The notes under the pieces: model-generated
What the model was told of the DNA's origin: nothing
The model's input: only the letters and a program-made list of their open reading frames with translations
Databases searched by the model: none
Translations under genes and position numbers: made by a program
In this document: positions 22,053-34,171 of the stretch, piece by piece
Numbering within the stretch: position 1 is the stretch's first letter
Layout of the letters: every line of letters starts with the position of its first letter
Assembly: GCA_015179045.1 (NCBI GenBank)
Contig: WHUZ01000010.1
Coordinates: 1,364,001 to 1,428,000, forward strand
Source: Kalaharituber pfeilii
Taxonomy: Eukaryota; Ascomycota; Pezizomycetes; Pezizales; Pezizaceae
Length of the DNA: 64,000 nucleotides
Reading direction: 5' to 3'

Positions 22053-23816
22053 ATGGCGGTGCCTATAGCACATCATCATCATTTACCAGCTGGAAAGTTG
22101 CATGATGATTTTACTACATGGGCAATTACAAATGGTATCAAAATCAACAAAGTCAAAGTAGCAGCCATTCCACATGCCGGTATTGGTATTGTAGCCACTA
22201 CAGACGTTAAGGTAGTTTTTTCTTTCATATCCTGCTATATGTACGAATGTCATTGACATTTGTTGCGGCTTGAGACTTATCAGCCACAGTTTTGGCTGTT
22301 TGAATCGATGCACATGAGTTTATACCCATAACCTTCATTTGCATTTATGAATCTCAGTTCGCAAGAATAGTGTTAACCTAAGATAATACGTTACATTTCA
22401 TACTATCAGCCAGGAGAAACGCTTGTGTTCACTCCTGCCTCATCTCTACTCACACGAGAGGTCATCGTTGCATCTCTTACAAAGATAAAGCATAGGGGTA
22501 TAGGGAGACCAGGATTACGTGATTTAAGAACACATGCTTTGATTGCAGCTGGAATAGCAACCCGTGCCTACAAAGATCAACAGCCATGGCAAGATGTTTG
22601 GCCTACGTATGAAAATTTCAAAGAGTTTATGCCGTTGCTGTGGGAGAGCAATAGACAAGATTTACTACCTCCGAGTACTCAATGTAAGTCCAAAATATGT
22701 TGGTGTTGGGTAGAACGGATCAAGTTTGATTTTAAACAAACCCAGATATCATTGCTAACTACCGAAACCCTTCGTTTTTCTCTAAAAGTCTATTTAACTC
22801 GACAACGAGAGAAATTCGAATCCGATTTCAAAAAAGCTAGAAATCTTGGGTTTGAATTCACTCAAGATGCATACGCTCATGCTTGGGTGATTGGTACAAG
22901 ATCGACTTGTCTTGATGTGGTGAGCACACACAGCTAACAAGTGTTTATCGTTCCACTTGTAGTCAATACACGTACCCTCTTTTACAGACCGTCGTCATAT
23001 AACACACATATCTCTCGAGAGGATTGCATGTGTCTATGCCCGTTTATAGATTATTTCAACCACTCGGATGTAGGAGTATGTGTAATTGCAAACTCCCAAG
23101 ACTTACTGCTAACAAGAATTAGTGCAAAGTGGAACTATCAGCACAAGGCTTCACTGTGACAAGCAACAGGGCATACTCTAGCGGGGAACAAATCTTCGTT
23201 TCCTATGGTCCCCATAATAATGATTTCTTGTTATGTGAATGTAGGATTTTCCCATTCAGGCCATTAGTGAAGTTGGCATGACTCAGCTACGGAAATGCTG
23301 ACTATAGATAGATGGTTTCATTCTGGACTCAAACCAGTGGGACGAGGTTAATATAGATAATTATGTGTTTCCACATCTAACTCGAGTCCAAAAGGAGCAT
23401 CTGGACAGTGAAGGGTTTCTTGGGTGAGTTGGGTGCAAATCTCCATGTGATATGGTTCTAATGAGCAATGTAGAGGCTATAATTTTGATACCGCAACATG
23501 TTGCTTCCGTACACAAGTTGCCTTACGAATGTCTCTTATACCGCTAAATTCTGGCGGCTCTGCTGATAGGCTCATCAAATGGAGGAGATTCATTGAAGGC
23601 ATTGATGATGGTACAAAGGAGGAGCCTACCATCCAGAGTATCTTAAAAGATATTCTGGCAGAACTGAGATATCGAGGGGACAAAGTGCTGGCACAGTTGG
23701 ATGAACCCAAAGGCTTTAAGGTGGTGAACCTGATTGATAACACAATTAGGCGGAGGTGGGAACAGATTCAAGGAATAATAGACTTCCTGGAACAAAATCT
23801 TGGTGCACAGGATTGA
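22053..23816 (+). CDS. SET-domain protein-lysine methyltransferase (Rubisco-LSMT/RKM/SETD6 type)
   Basis: Spliced from 22053..22211, 22410..22683, 22789..22893, 22963..23075, 23123..23240, 23312..23423 and 23474..23816, giving 407 residues. The SET domain is split in the LSMT manner. The N-terminal strand is IPHAGIGIVATTDVKPGETL. A helical insert follows and contains YAHAWVIVNTRTLFYRP. The core motif PFIDYFNHSD holds the cofactor-binding NH pair. IFVSYGPHNNDFLLCEYGF carries the catalytic Tyr region. A C-terminal helical substrate-binding domain follows and contains HLTRVQKEHLDSEGFLG. These proteins methylate non-histone targets such as ribosomal proteins in yeast, but the substrate cannot be read from sequence. 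The donor at 22894 was chosen over 22920 because only it restores AWVI-VNTR. Intron 2 (105 nt) has no stop and keeps frame, so its retention would be tolerated. Confidence 0.88.
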
Positions 23817-26287
23817 GATGGCGTGGTTAGTGCGTGTAGTAGAGCTGATAGTGGAGAGGACGCAGAAGCTGAGGGATGCTGGGGCTGTGAAGCCGGCATG
23901 GGTAAGGCACACGTGGGAAATGAGGGGAAGGTTCGTAACGTGGGTAGAGGGGCCTTCACCAACTAAACTTGGATGCGAACTGGCTAAGGTAGAGGCATGC
24001 GAGGGAGGATGATTATAGCGGGAAGAAGGTCCACTGCAACCATGGGAGCACTGGAGTGCGGGAACACATGATACATATATAACTAGCAATGACCTACCTC
24101 CCAACAGCGAGGCGCTTCCCTTCGAGTGTTGCTGCAAATTGACCTGCGCATGGTGTAGTGGTCAGCTTCTTGGTTAGCTTAACGACATACTGAGTGTAGA
24201 TTTGAAGGCCCACATTCAATTTCCTTCGGGAGGCGAACAAAGGAAGGGGGTTGTCCCGGCATCGTAGGGTGGTCTGTAATGCTCGGTTTCGCTGGTAGGG
24301 TTCTAGCTGAGGATCCCTGTTGCGAAAGCGGCATAAGTTGTTTTAGTTTTCACATATGACCTATTTATTTATCTTTCACTGTTCACTGCTCACTAACTGT
24401 TTACTGCTCGTATGTAATTACCACCTCTGCTTTTTGCTCCGTTGGTACCCAGTGGATAGGTGATTACTTTCGACATGGCAGAACCGGGGATGAAGCACTT
24501 TTAGTGAAGGCTGGTGTACGAAATTATCAATATTTATATGGCAGAGGGCTCAATCATTTCCCTACATGAGGGATATGTTTAAAATCCCTCTTTGGCCCAC
24601 TTGTTGTACTTCTCGTGCAGTTATCTTAGATTTGGGTGTTAGAAAGGTGGTACAGTAGTAGGAGTTGATTTTAATCTATTATACTTACCTTGGAAGGTTC
24701 ACAGTTGGAATGACAACTGAGTGAAGGGCACTTGAGCATCTTTAGGTGGGTTCCTTGGGTCACCCTTTGGATGAAATTGATACCTTCGCAAACGGTTAGT
24801 AGAATTGTTCCCAAGGAAGCAACCAGATGACCTAAGGAGCATTTGTGGACATACTCACTTGGAGGTATTATCAGACTTGGCGCCATTACTCCATGGGGAT
24901 CCCGCAATCGTTCTCATCGAAGAATTAGTTTCATTGCATCCTTGGCGATTCTCCTTGTGTATTCTTAATTTGTAGTTGATATGGGCCACATCACAAAACA
25001 CAGGTATCTACACTGAAGTAGTAGCCCGCAACACCGAAGATGCTGCGCATGATACCCAACAAAGCCCATTATATTGGATTATCTCGTGAGAGCTACTGTT
25101 CCCCATGAAGTATGGCGCCTGTATGAGCCGATTCGAGAAACAGGTATTCCATACATAAAGCTCCCCAGATCTCGCTTAGCCCTCTTTTGCCAGCAAGGCC
25201 TTGCTGCCCTTGGTAGCAACTGAGGAGGGCATTGTGGCTGAGTGAGTAAGTCAGGAAAGAGTATGAATGGGGATGAAAGGTAGATGTCGGGGTCTGGTAT
25301 TTAGCACAATGTTTTCTCTGCAGAAGGGTGATTGATATTGGGGTATGGGGTTGTTGCATGAGGGAGGAATTGTACGGTACCATTGGGATGGTTTGATGAT
25401 CGCTAGTGAGCAACCCAACTGGAATGATCGTTTGGCCGAGACAGTATCATCAAGACGCTAAGCACAGAATAGGTGTTAGTGACTTGGTGGTGGGCTAGCT
25501 GCATAAAATGCCAAGCTATTGTTGGATATTTATGCAGTAACGGCCTGGATGCAATAGGTTCAGGCGATACGGCCGTGGCCAGCTTGAGCCAGCGCTGGCT
25601 TGCAGGAAGCATCAGCACTCAGCAGAAGTGCGCAAATCCTCATGCACTTAGACACATGTGGATTGGACAGCACAGTGGACTCTACATGACCATGCACGCC
25701 GCATCTCTGCTCGAGATTGTGGCAAACTATCAAAATTTCTGCGACACTGCGCAGCTGCTTCCCATATATCTCTCGCTCTCGAGGTGGGCACTTTTTGCCC
25801 TTCCCTCTGCTTTTGCTCTATTTCGGATGCGCTCCGGCGCCGGGGGCCGCCTTGTTCAGCGAGGCGAACCAAGAGCGCAGCACTCCCGCCGCCATGGCAG
25901 CTTAGCAAAGCAGCCGACCCGCAAAAGATCTCCCAGCCGATGCACTTCCCCCTCCACCCCCCCTGTCCCATCACCCCCCCTCAGACTTGAAGCAATCATC
26001 TTCCTGCCCAACCAACTCCTGCAACTGCACGTTAAGCACGACCGCCCAGGAAGAAGGAGGTGAATGTGAAATATCTCCAACCAAAGGCTCTTCCTCGCAG
26101 CGTTGCGTGGCCTCTTCCGCTGCCTCTGTTGGTGCAAGTCGCCTCAGCCCGCCAGCGGACTCCCGGGGAAAATTCCGATTTGTGGATTTTATTCGTCGCG
26201 TATCACGCTGGTCGCTTCATCATATCCGTTGTCGACAAAGATCGTTCGTTTTAATTCAGTTGTTCATTTCAGTCGCTCTTTGTAGCT
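23817..26287. other. 2.5 kb intergenic region with a SINE-like fragment
   Basis: No conserved protein gene is visible. A tRNA-like fragment lies near 24145-24260. The last 600 bases (25700-26287) are pyrimidine-rich and serve as the ERF2 promoter and leader. Overlapping frames there (for example 25473-26063) are anonymous. Confidence 0.5.
24145..24260 (+). repeat. tRNA-like, SINE-like fragment (copy 1)
   Basis: TGGTGTAGTGGTC at 24151-24163 fits the RNA polymerase III A box. CATTCAATTTCC at 24213-24224 resembles a decayed B box about 50 bases downstream. No acceptor stem pairs, so it is not a working tRNA. The part after the B box (GGCGAACAAAGG, then GGGGGTTGT) resembles the sequence after the tRNA-like element near 59430, suggesting a dispersed tRNA-derived family. 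Confidence 0.35.
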
Positions 26288-28466
26288 ATGAGTCCAGGTT
26301 CACCTAGGTCTTCCTTCCCCTATCCAAGTTCACCACCGCAACACCATGGACTCCCGCTTTCCCTCGCCGACGTCGATGAGGAGCATGATGGGCACAGTGT
26401 TATAAGTAGTCGCATGACGGATATAGATACGCGAAGTGATGGAGGGAGTGAGGCAATAGGGTTGGAGTCGCTACCAGGGAGGATCAGCCAGCGGAATTCG
26501 TTACAACCCCCTTTCGGGAAACTGAACTTAAGATCCTCATACGGGGAACCGCTAGCCGATACATTTTCACGCCCGAGCACTGCAGCAAGTAGCACAGCAA
26601 GGCAATGGACGAACCTTCCGCCATCGAGACGAGGGTTCACTCCCAGCATTCGTGCCAGACCGACATCTTCAGCTTCAAGAACTCATGTACCATCGTTGAC
26701 GTCACATGCATTCTATCGACCCATGAGCTCTGCAAAACTTCAGGCACAGAGGAATAAGATGAAGGAGGATCATGAGCCTGAGCCAAGCCCTCTTAGGTTG
26801 AGTACGCCGGTTTTTGGAAGTGATCTCAATGAGGATATATATGCACGGCGAACCTCTATGGAGCCACAGAACAGGAGAGATACCTTCAGTGATGGGGATG
26901 GTCATTTGGCTTATCAGATTGGGCGGGGGATGTCTGCAAGTCCTACTGGGGATACATTGCAATCTCGAACCTCCGTTATACCGCTTCATACACCCGAAGA
27001 GGAGTTTGCACAATCTGCTGTGGACAACGAGGCAAATAGAGGGAATGGAAATCTTGAGGGGAGTGAAACTGCGTCAAATGAGAAACAGAAACCTCCATCC
27101 AAAAAGGTTTTGAGGATACCAGTGGACAGAAATTATGAGCATTTCCAAGGGAACACGAATTTCTTTTGTTGGGGAGGCTGCAGACAGCGAATGATCTACC
27201 AATGAACATCCTTACTGCAATTTTGGTGATATTGCCAGCGGGGTTATTTTTTGGCTATTCGTATGCATACTCCCTAACAATCTCACGAGAATGAAGCTAA
27301 TATATTGCTGAAGTGCTGAATGGCTATGGAACAATGTTTCCCCCGCGCTCCCTATAACCTTTGCGTATCTTTTCCTTGTCTGTACATCCTCATTCATTAA
27401 AGCGTCTGTTTCAGATCCAGGAGTAAGTCACCCATTGCATCTATTACCCGTTTCATTTGCTTGAGTGACAGGATATCTGACGCAACTTAGATAATACCTC
27501 GAAATCTCCATCCTTTAGAGGGCGATGATGATCCGCTATTCGTACCACCAACTAACACTTGGGCGCGTATAAGGCCGCCTGCGAAGAATATGATACCAAT
27601 TGAAGTTCCTGTGAAATATTGCCGAACATGTCGTATTTGGCGGCCGCCACGATGTCATCACTGCAGAGTTTGTGATAACTGTATAGGTAAGTTTGCATGT
27701 TAAATGGATGATGTGAGTGATTAACGATAAAGTTACAGAAACTCAAGATCATCACTGTGTATGGCTCAATAACTGCGTTGGTCGAAGAAATTACCGCTAT
27801 TTCTTCACTTTTGTTACTAGTGCGACAATCCTAGCACTGTATATATTGGCCTTATCGGTGACACACATAATGCTATGGAAGAACAAGCATCACAAGTCTT
27901 TTGCTGAGGCAATCGGAGTACTGAGGGTTCCCTTTGCCATGATGCTTTATGGAGCTCTGGCTGTTCCATATCCCATGGCACTTACAGGGTATCACCTTGC
28001 TTTGATGGCAAGAGGAGAAACAACTAGAGAATATGTATGTGATCTATTCATATTAGCATCAAATCACAATTTTCAAGCAGCTAACAATCCCATAGCTTGT
28101 AGGCAACAAGTTACCTCCGCAGGATCGGCATCGTGCCTATGATCAGTTAAGCTGGTTCAAAAATTATGTCAACGTGTTGTGTAGACCACGGCCACCAACG
28201 TATGTAATAATGGACTGGAAATAACACATTGAGCTGGGCTTTGTTACTAACGGTGCATTCCTGAGAGCAGGTATCTTCAACTAAAAAACAAGTATGAACC
28301 TGGCGACCAACGCTTTGAAGAACATATACGAATAGGAGCTGGAATGTCCGATACGACGACCTCTGACACACAAGACTTTGAAGGTGGCCACGACGTAGAA
28401 GCAGTATCTCAAAATGTGGATGGGGGAAGGGCTGAAACGGTTGAAAGAACAATACTTGCCTCTTGA
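26288..28466 (+). CDS. ERF2: DHHC palmitoyltransferase Erf2, one frame break at a G run
   Basis: Exons: 26288..27260, 27314..27422, 27491..27686, 27739..28034, 28096..28199 and 28271..28466. The long N terminus is Ser/Pro-rich and disordered. The conserved part begins [17 protein letters not shown]. Four transmembrane helices flank the Cys-rich domain [20 protein letters not shown] with the catalytic [17 protein letters not shown] (DHHC near residues 430-433). A TTxE motif is present as GETTREY. This is the Golgi/ER enzyme that palmitoylates Ras and other proteins with its partner Shr5/Erf4. Near 27172 (TTGGGGAGG) the frame shifts. It continues [20 protein letters not shown] only if one base is added, and the exon lengths then sum to 625 codons. 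No intron explains it. It is most simply a missing G, leaving an intact gene of about 624 residues. Confidence 0.9.
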
Positions 28467-29496
28467 TGATCCCTTTCTTACTAGAGCTGTTCCCATTATG
28501 GTCGTGTCAACTTTGTTTTCGCTTTTCTTTGCTTTTCTTTGCTTTTCTTTGTGCTTTCTTAGTCTGGGTGTCTTGGTCCTTCGGCTTCTTTTCTTTCGGC
28601 GACTCAGCTTCCTGAGCTTGATTCAGGACCTGCAGTGTCCAGAACAACCAGGCCTAAGTAGGGCCAGAAAGCTGCACTTCATTCCTCTTCTTGATTACTT
28701 CTTTCAGTTCCTGAGCAGCATGATACACTTGTGTACGAGGGGATAGGCCTTGTAATTAATCCTTTGTGCCACACCATCTTCGATTCTCACTTATACATAT
28801 ATATAGTATCGTACCTAGGCCCCTACCTTGGGGCTGCCCGCCCGCCCGCCCGCCCGCCCGCCCGGCGGCCACGAGGGGAGAGACAGTTCAAGCTGGCTGT
28901 GATCGCGGGCGGCGCGGCAGCTGCTGTGCCTGTGTACGCCCGCCCATGTCACTGCCGCCTGCGCCAGCGCACGTAGAGCCCGCGGCCATGCACCGCGGCC
29001 GCTTCGCTGGCGAGGCAGCGCCGTGTGTCCCGCTGTCTGGCGTTAGGGGTGCTCGCCCCCGCCTCTGGCCGCCCCCGGGCCCGCGTAGGGGCTGCGGATC
29101 ACGTGCGCCTCGCCCGATCGGACGTCTAATTGCACGCTTCCCTCTCCCTTCCTGACCTGCATTTGCTTGCATTCGAGGATGCTACTTTTCGCGCGTGCGT
29201 GAGTCTCTCTGTGCCGGCCGACCGGTCTTCCTCCCCGCCTGGCCTCAAGTCCCCTATCTTGCAAATCTGCCTGCCGTGCTCCCGTCGTGTTTCAGCTTTC
29301 TAAGCTGTTCTGGACGCTCCCCCTCTCCCCAGCAGGCTCTATTTGCTCGCGCGTTCGGTCTCCCGAACAGTCTTGAACGCAAAACCTTAGCACAAGGTCT
29401 GTTCAGGGGATCCCGCCACGGTATTCACGTACAATTACTTGCGGCCAGGTCCCGCATAATATAAACAGCAGCCCCCCGAACGTTCGGACCTCCACA
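28467..29496. other. ERF2-ASH1 intergenic region with repeats
   Basis: This 1.03 kb spacer contains a TTGCTTTTCT decamer repeated from 28517 to 28550 and a CCCG repeat at 28837-28864. A GC-rich stretch lies around 28860-29110, followed by the ASH1 leader. No gene is supported. Confidence 0.55.
28837..28864. repeat. (CCCG)n microsatellite
   Basis: Seven tandem CCCG units lie upstream of ASH1. A similar run of the same tetranucleotide is at 53863-53883. Confidence 0.85.
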
Positions 29497-32109
29497 ATGG
29501 ATCTGCCTCCGCTTTCATCTCCGCCAGCGGCTCGGGATTCAGCTTCGCCCATATCAGATTGCATAGTCGTCCGTGATAGCGACTCGAGCAGCGTTATCAC
29601 AGTTGATACTGGTATCACAAGTATTCTACCTACCTGCAACGCCAGCAAAACAAATTCGAGAGCCGGAAGCGTATCAGTCCCAAACACTTCGCCCGACGAG
29701 ATGGCAACGGTCGATCAAGTGCCCACTAAAGCAGTGGAAACTGAACCTCAGCCCACCTTGGAGCCCGAGCTTGTCATTAAGGCTGAACCAGAAACGGAGC
29801 ATAGCACGGCGCAACCAACGCGTGTATTACGGCAGCGCCCTCCACGCCCTCCACCAAAATCGCCTAGGTCAGCTAAGAAGCCTACAGTCAAGATCAACGA
29901 TGAACAACAGCCCGCTTCACAGTTGCCTGAGGTAATAGAGATAAAGGATGTTCTAGAGACGGTAATGGTCAAGGATGTTGATGACGCTAATCGTCGGAGG
30001 TCATCGCGACTGAGCTTACTTGCGAATTCACCGAATGTTTCTGAGAACACCTTGACACCCAAGCGAGATGCAGGAAAGAGAACGCATGATGTTATGAACG
30101 CTGGCTCCAGGAGCGCCAACGCCAAACTTGGTTCAAATTCATGGAAAGCGGAAGCGCCGGGATCCAAGAGGGCTAAGGTTGAAACTCAGGCGGAGAGTGA
30201 AGAAGATGAGGAAGATGAGTCCGAAGATAGTGATGAGCAAGATGAGAGTAGCAAGAATGGTGGGAATGTAGTCACTGATACTGCACCAAAGAGACGCAAG
30301 ATATGGGCGACCCAGGGTTTGTTTGTAGGGCAAGAGGAAGACTTTGATCCCCGACGGCGAACAAAGAGAGGACGGCTATCCGGGGCTGGGGATGCTCCAA
30401 AGAAGCGCAAATCTATCCTGCCTCTGCCAATGTTCCATGGCCTGGCATTAATGGATAACCGGCGTGATTTCAAGCTACCATTTGATATTTTCTCTCCTTC
30501 ACCCTATAAAGTCCATCCTCCTGGATGGAAGATCCTTAGCAGAAGTATGTCTTATGCAGCATTCCGCTTCAGAAAACTGGCATTGGCAGCTTAGGCATGT
30601 ACGCACATCTACAGACTTGTGCTAACTGATGCCTAGATATCCTTGTCGGAGATGCCAAAGATCTCTGGAAATCAGAAACGGAGCCAACAGGCAAATGCGT
30701 CTGTACACCAGAAAAAGGGTGCGACGAAGACTGTCTCAACAGATGTGTCTACTATGAGTGCAATGACGAAAATTGCAATGTAGGTTCTAAGATATGTCAG
30801 AATCGTCAATTTGCTGCATTGAAGCGACGGGTGATGAAGAAGACCAAGTTTGCGGAGGGTGTAGAAGTGATTCAGGTTTGTGCACTTAAGTCTGTACGAA
30901 TACAATGTAGATCATATTAGCTAACTGGTTCTTCGTGGATGTTGTAGACCAAAGATAGAGGGTTTGGACTCAGGGCGATCCGTTCTTTTGAGCCAAATGA
31001 GATCATAGTGGAGTACTGTGGTGAGATTATCTCGCAGGAGGAAACTGAGAAACGCATGAGAAAAGTGTACAAAAACAATAGCGTAAGATCTAGCTACAGC
31101 GATTTATTCTCTGAACAGGATGCTGAACATTTTTATTAGTGCTATTACCTTATGCTGTTTGATCAGAGTATGATTATAGATGCTACTAGGGGTTCAATTG
31201 CTCGGTTCGTTAATCGTACGCATCTCTTCTATCCGCTATAGGCAATCAATTTGTTAACCGAGGTGTGCAGATTCTTGCGAGCCTAACTGCCGCATGGAAA
31301 AATGGTAAATAGACAATCAATTCATTGAATATGATAAGAGCTAATATATGCTAGGATCGTGGATAACAAACCCAGAATGGCTCTATTTGCAGGCGAGAAT
31401 GGCGTGGAAACTGGAGAGGAGCTCACTTATGACTATAACTTCAAGTAGGTAGCATATCCTGCGTTTCCGTTTTCTTCATACTCACAGCTATCACAGTTGG
31501 TTCTCCGGTGTTAGTCAACAAGTATGCCGTTGCGGTTCAGCCAAGTGCCGCGGAGCTATGGGCAAGCGTACAGATGGGCGCAAGCCCGTTGAGGAGAAGG
31601 AGAAGTCAAAGGTGGTAAAAAAGAAGAAGATTAATCGGATGCAGAGCTCAATCACTGTTGGTACCGGGAAGTCAGCGAAAAAGGATTCGACAGCTAAGTC
31701 CCTGAAGCAGCAAACCACGAAAAATAGGACTTTCAAGGTTGTCAAAAAGACGATTATCAAAAGAACCATCAATAAGCAGGTGGTTAAGCAGACAGTGCTA
31801 AAAGGTCGACCCTCTGCTGCGCCAAAACCATTAAAGCTGAATCCAAAGCCAGCAAGTTCGTCGATGTCCACAAGTATGCTGCGGAGGACTGGAAAAACGT
31901 ATGCCAGTGCATCGAGGTCAATCAAGGTCGAGTCACCAGAGGAGGGTGAATCTGCGGGAGATACTGCGCGCTCCAGTACAGAAATACGAGGGGCTAGTCA
32001 ACGGCCTCGAAGGACAGCATATGGCACTATCCAAAATATTGCAAAATCAATGTCAGAAAAGTCTGGTTTGCAGGGCACTGTTTTGGATACAATTGTTGTT
32101 GTGGGTTAA
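29497..32109 (+). CDS. ASH1: ASH1-type histone H3 lysine methyltransferase (AWS-SET-postSET)
   Basis: Seven exons: 29497..30544, 30637..30875, 30948..31082, 31140..31215, 31271..31304, 31355..31444 and 31497..32109, giving 744 residues. Residues 1-330 are disordered with acidic (SEEDEEDESEDSDE) and basic stretches. An AWS zinc-binding domain covers about 366-415 (CVCTPEKGCDEDCLNRCVYY). The SET domain spans about 430-545, with DRGFGLRAIRSFEPNEIIVE, FVNHSCEPNC and ELTYDYNFNW. The post-SET Cys cluster is CRCGSAKCRGAMGKR. A long lysine-rich tail ends the protein. The segment SPSPYKVHPPGWKILSRNIL before AWS fits fungal ASH1 proteins, which methylate H3K36. SET2 is less likely because no WW or SRI domain follows. 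All phases close. Confidence 0.9.
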
Positions 32110-33113
32110 ATGATTATGCCGCTGTGATATACCCTTGTTTATGTTATTTTCTCCCCTCTCACGACGGCAAAGCAAACGTTTAGTTATGATGGTATTTGTA
32201 TTATTTGAAGTGCACATTGTATCGGTATTTTGGGTTCTTTATTTATGGGTTAACATTCAAAGTAATGTATTCTAGGGATAGTGATTACTCTTTCTATTAT
32301 TGTCCAGTGTGTTTTTTTTTTTCACTTGCAGCGTGTTTCTTTACTGTCATGTCGACTTCTCTAGTTGTCTTTTGAACCTTTTTCCTGCAGTATTACGATT
32401 TCTGTGTATGTCAGGCCCATAACCGTATGTAGTTTCCCATATTAGGATTGGCTGAAAGTGGTCATTGTTGTGTTCCTGTCATGTCATGTTATAATTCCTG
32501 CTGAATTACCTTAAACTACTTCTTACTTTCAAGTATTGATGACTTTGCAATTTGTTGCATTTTGCTGGCTGTATAAGCGTTTATTCACCGCTGGTAAAAA
32601 TGTTTGGTATAATATACCACTATCTTTTTATGTACCAACTTTACTCTGAATTTTGCCTGACCGATTGCGCATATTGACATGGGATATGCTGGAGTTGCGG
32701 GTGGGCCATGTTTTGCGCGTGTGCACGTGGGGATTGTTGATTTTTTGCGCTCTGGTTTTCTTTCACGGGCTAGCTGTTTTTAGCTGTATTCAAGAAGCTC
32801 TCGCTTACAACTTTGAGATAGTCCGGGGGTCACAGAAGGTTATCATATTCCGTTCAAGACACATCGATTTTGACGTTAGCCTGCGCGTGACGAGGAGCTG
32901 AACCACCAGCTGCTGGGCGGGATGGTCACGGGCTCCAGCGCACAGATACCTCTAACTTGGAGCGGGGTCTTATTAACGTAACTTGACCTGTATGTATCCT
33001 TCGGAGATGGCAGATGACATCAGCTTGAAAAAATTAGCAAATGCGCGGAGGGGCGCGGAAGCTGTGGCCTTGAGGTGAAGCGTGCCAGCTGAATCCGTAG
33101 AAATGACTGGAGA

Positions 33114-33155
33114 CGCTGGATGCTGGATGCTGGATGCTGGACGCTGGACGCTGGA
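33114..33155. repeat. Heptamer tandem repeat (YGCTGGA)n
   Basis: Six tandem 7-nt units of CGCTGGA or TGCTGGA lie upstream of the double-Myb gene. Confidence 0.85.
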
Positions 33156-33563
33156 CGCACATTGTAGCGTCGGGCAGCTGCCAGTGCGGCCGTCACGCTG
33201 CAGTCAGGCGCCCGCATCGGATACATATGGACCGAGAGTAGCATACGGGCAGCCTCCGCAGTGCCGGGTGTAGCGGCAGACCCTGTCGAGCATGAAGCTG
33301 CTATCATACTCGGACATCGAGAAATGAAGATCGCTCGACACAAGGCGCAGCCCGCACCGGCGCCGCCGCCGCCCGTGGCCGGCCCCGTGGCTCCAGCACC
33401 TCTCGCCGTTAATAAGGCAGCTTCGCGGCCAAGAGCAGAAAACCAGGCCGGCCCCTCGTCTCGTCGTCCGCCCGCCCTATCGCCAATTCGTCCGTCACAC
33501 ACGTTCGGCAGCCCTCTGTCTCGTGAGCTCCCCCCCCCCCCTCCCCCCTCCCCCACACTCACC

Positions 33564-33582
33564 CTCTCTCTCTCTCTCTCTC
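33564..33582. repeat. (CT)n dinucleotide repeat
   Basis: About nine CT units lie within a long pyrimidine-rich leader upstream of the gene at 34172. Confidence 0.85.
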
Positions 33583-34171
33583 TTACTCACTCGCTGCCCG
33601 CGCCCGCGCTAACATTGCAAGCACCCTCACGCAGCCAGCCAGAGACAGCCGCCTGTGGCCAATGCTGGTGCTGCGCAATTCCCAAGCCAGCATCGAGTAC
33701 ACCCCCACTACTCTCATTACTCTGTTTCTGCCTACTTTCCAACACTAGTCTGGCTTGCACAATTTCGCACAATTCCCCCCCCCCCCCCCTCCTCTCTCCC
33801 CCCGCCGCCAGGCCTCAGTTATGTTATTTGCGTCTCCTTGCTGTGCACAGAAGCATTTTACGATCCTATGATAGTGGTGAATCCGCATTGTGCAGGTTCT
33901 GAACTTCTGCACTTTTCGGAGCTTCTGACACTTCGACGTCACTGCCAGATTTATTCTAGTGACCTGATTGCAGTCGCTGCGCGCCCTGTCTGTGAAACAG
34001 TGATCCGCGCCTTCTCCCCTGACCTGTTATCGCTAAGCGACTAGTTGTTCGATACGTGGAAACGACAGCTCGTCCTCCGAGAGGGACGCAATTGAGCTCT
34101 AATACTACTTCATAGCCTCACCAACAGACCCAGCTGTCTATCTGTTTTGTCCGTCGAATCTGGCAGCTACA

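Larger units (their letters stand above)
32110..34171. other. 2.1 kb ASH1-TEB1 intergenic region
   Basis: The left half is AT-rich 3' sequence of ASH1. The right half is GC- and C-rich leader of the next gene with a heptamer repeat (33114-33155), poly-C runs at 33531-33540 and 33777-33789, and a CT repeat at 33564-33582. Frames such as 33261-33902 are Pro-rich composition artefacts. Confidence 0.6.

Noticed and set aside
22920..22962. GTGAGC donor at the end of SET-gene exon 3
   Set aside because: It puts the next exon out of frame and leads to a stop. The donor at 22894 restores the conserved AWVI-VNTR junction.
24151..24224. Functional tRNA gene at 24 kb
   Set aside because: A and B boxes are spaced correctly, but no cloverleaf stems pair.
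27165..27185. Programmed ribosomal frameshifting at the G-run breaks
   Set aside because: No slippery heptamer of known type is present. Shifts would be needed at four unrelated sites in conserved single-frame genes. A sequence error is simpler.
33261..33902. 213-codon Pro-rich frame
   Set aside because: Produced by poly-C and CT repeats in the leader of the double-Myb gene.
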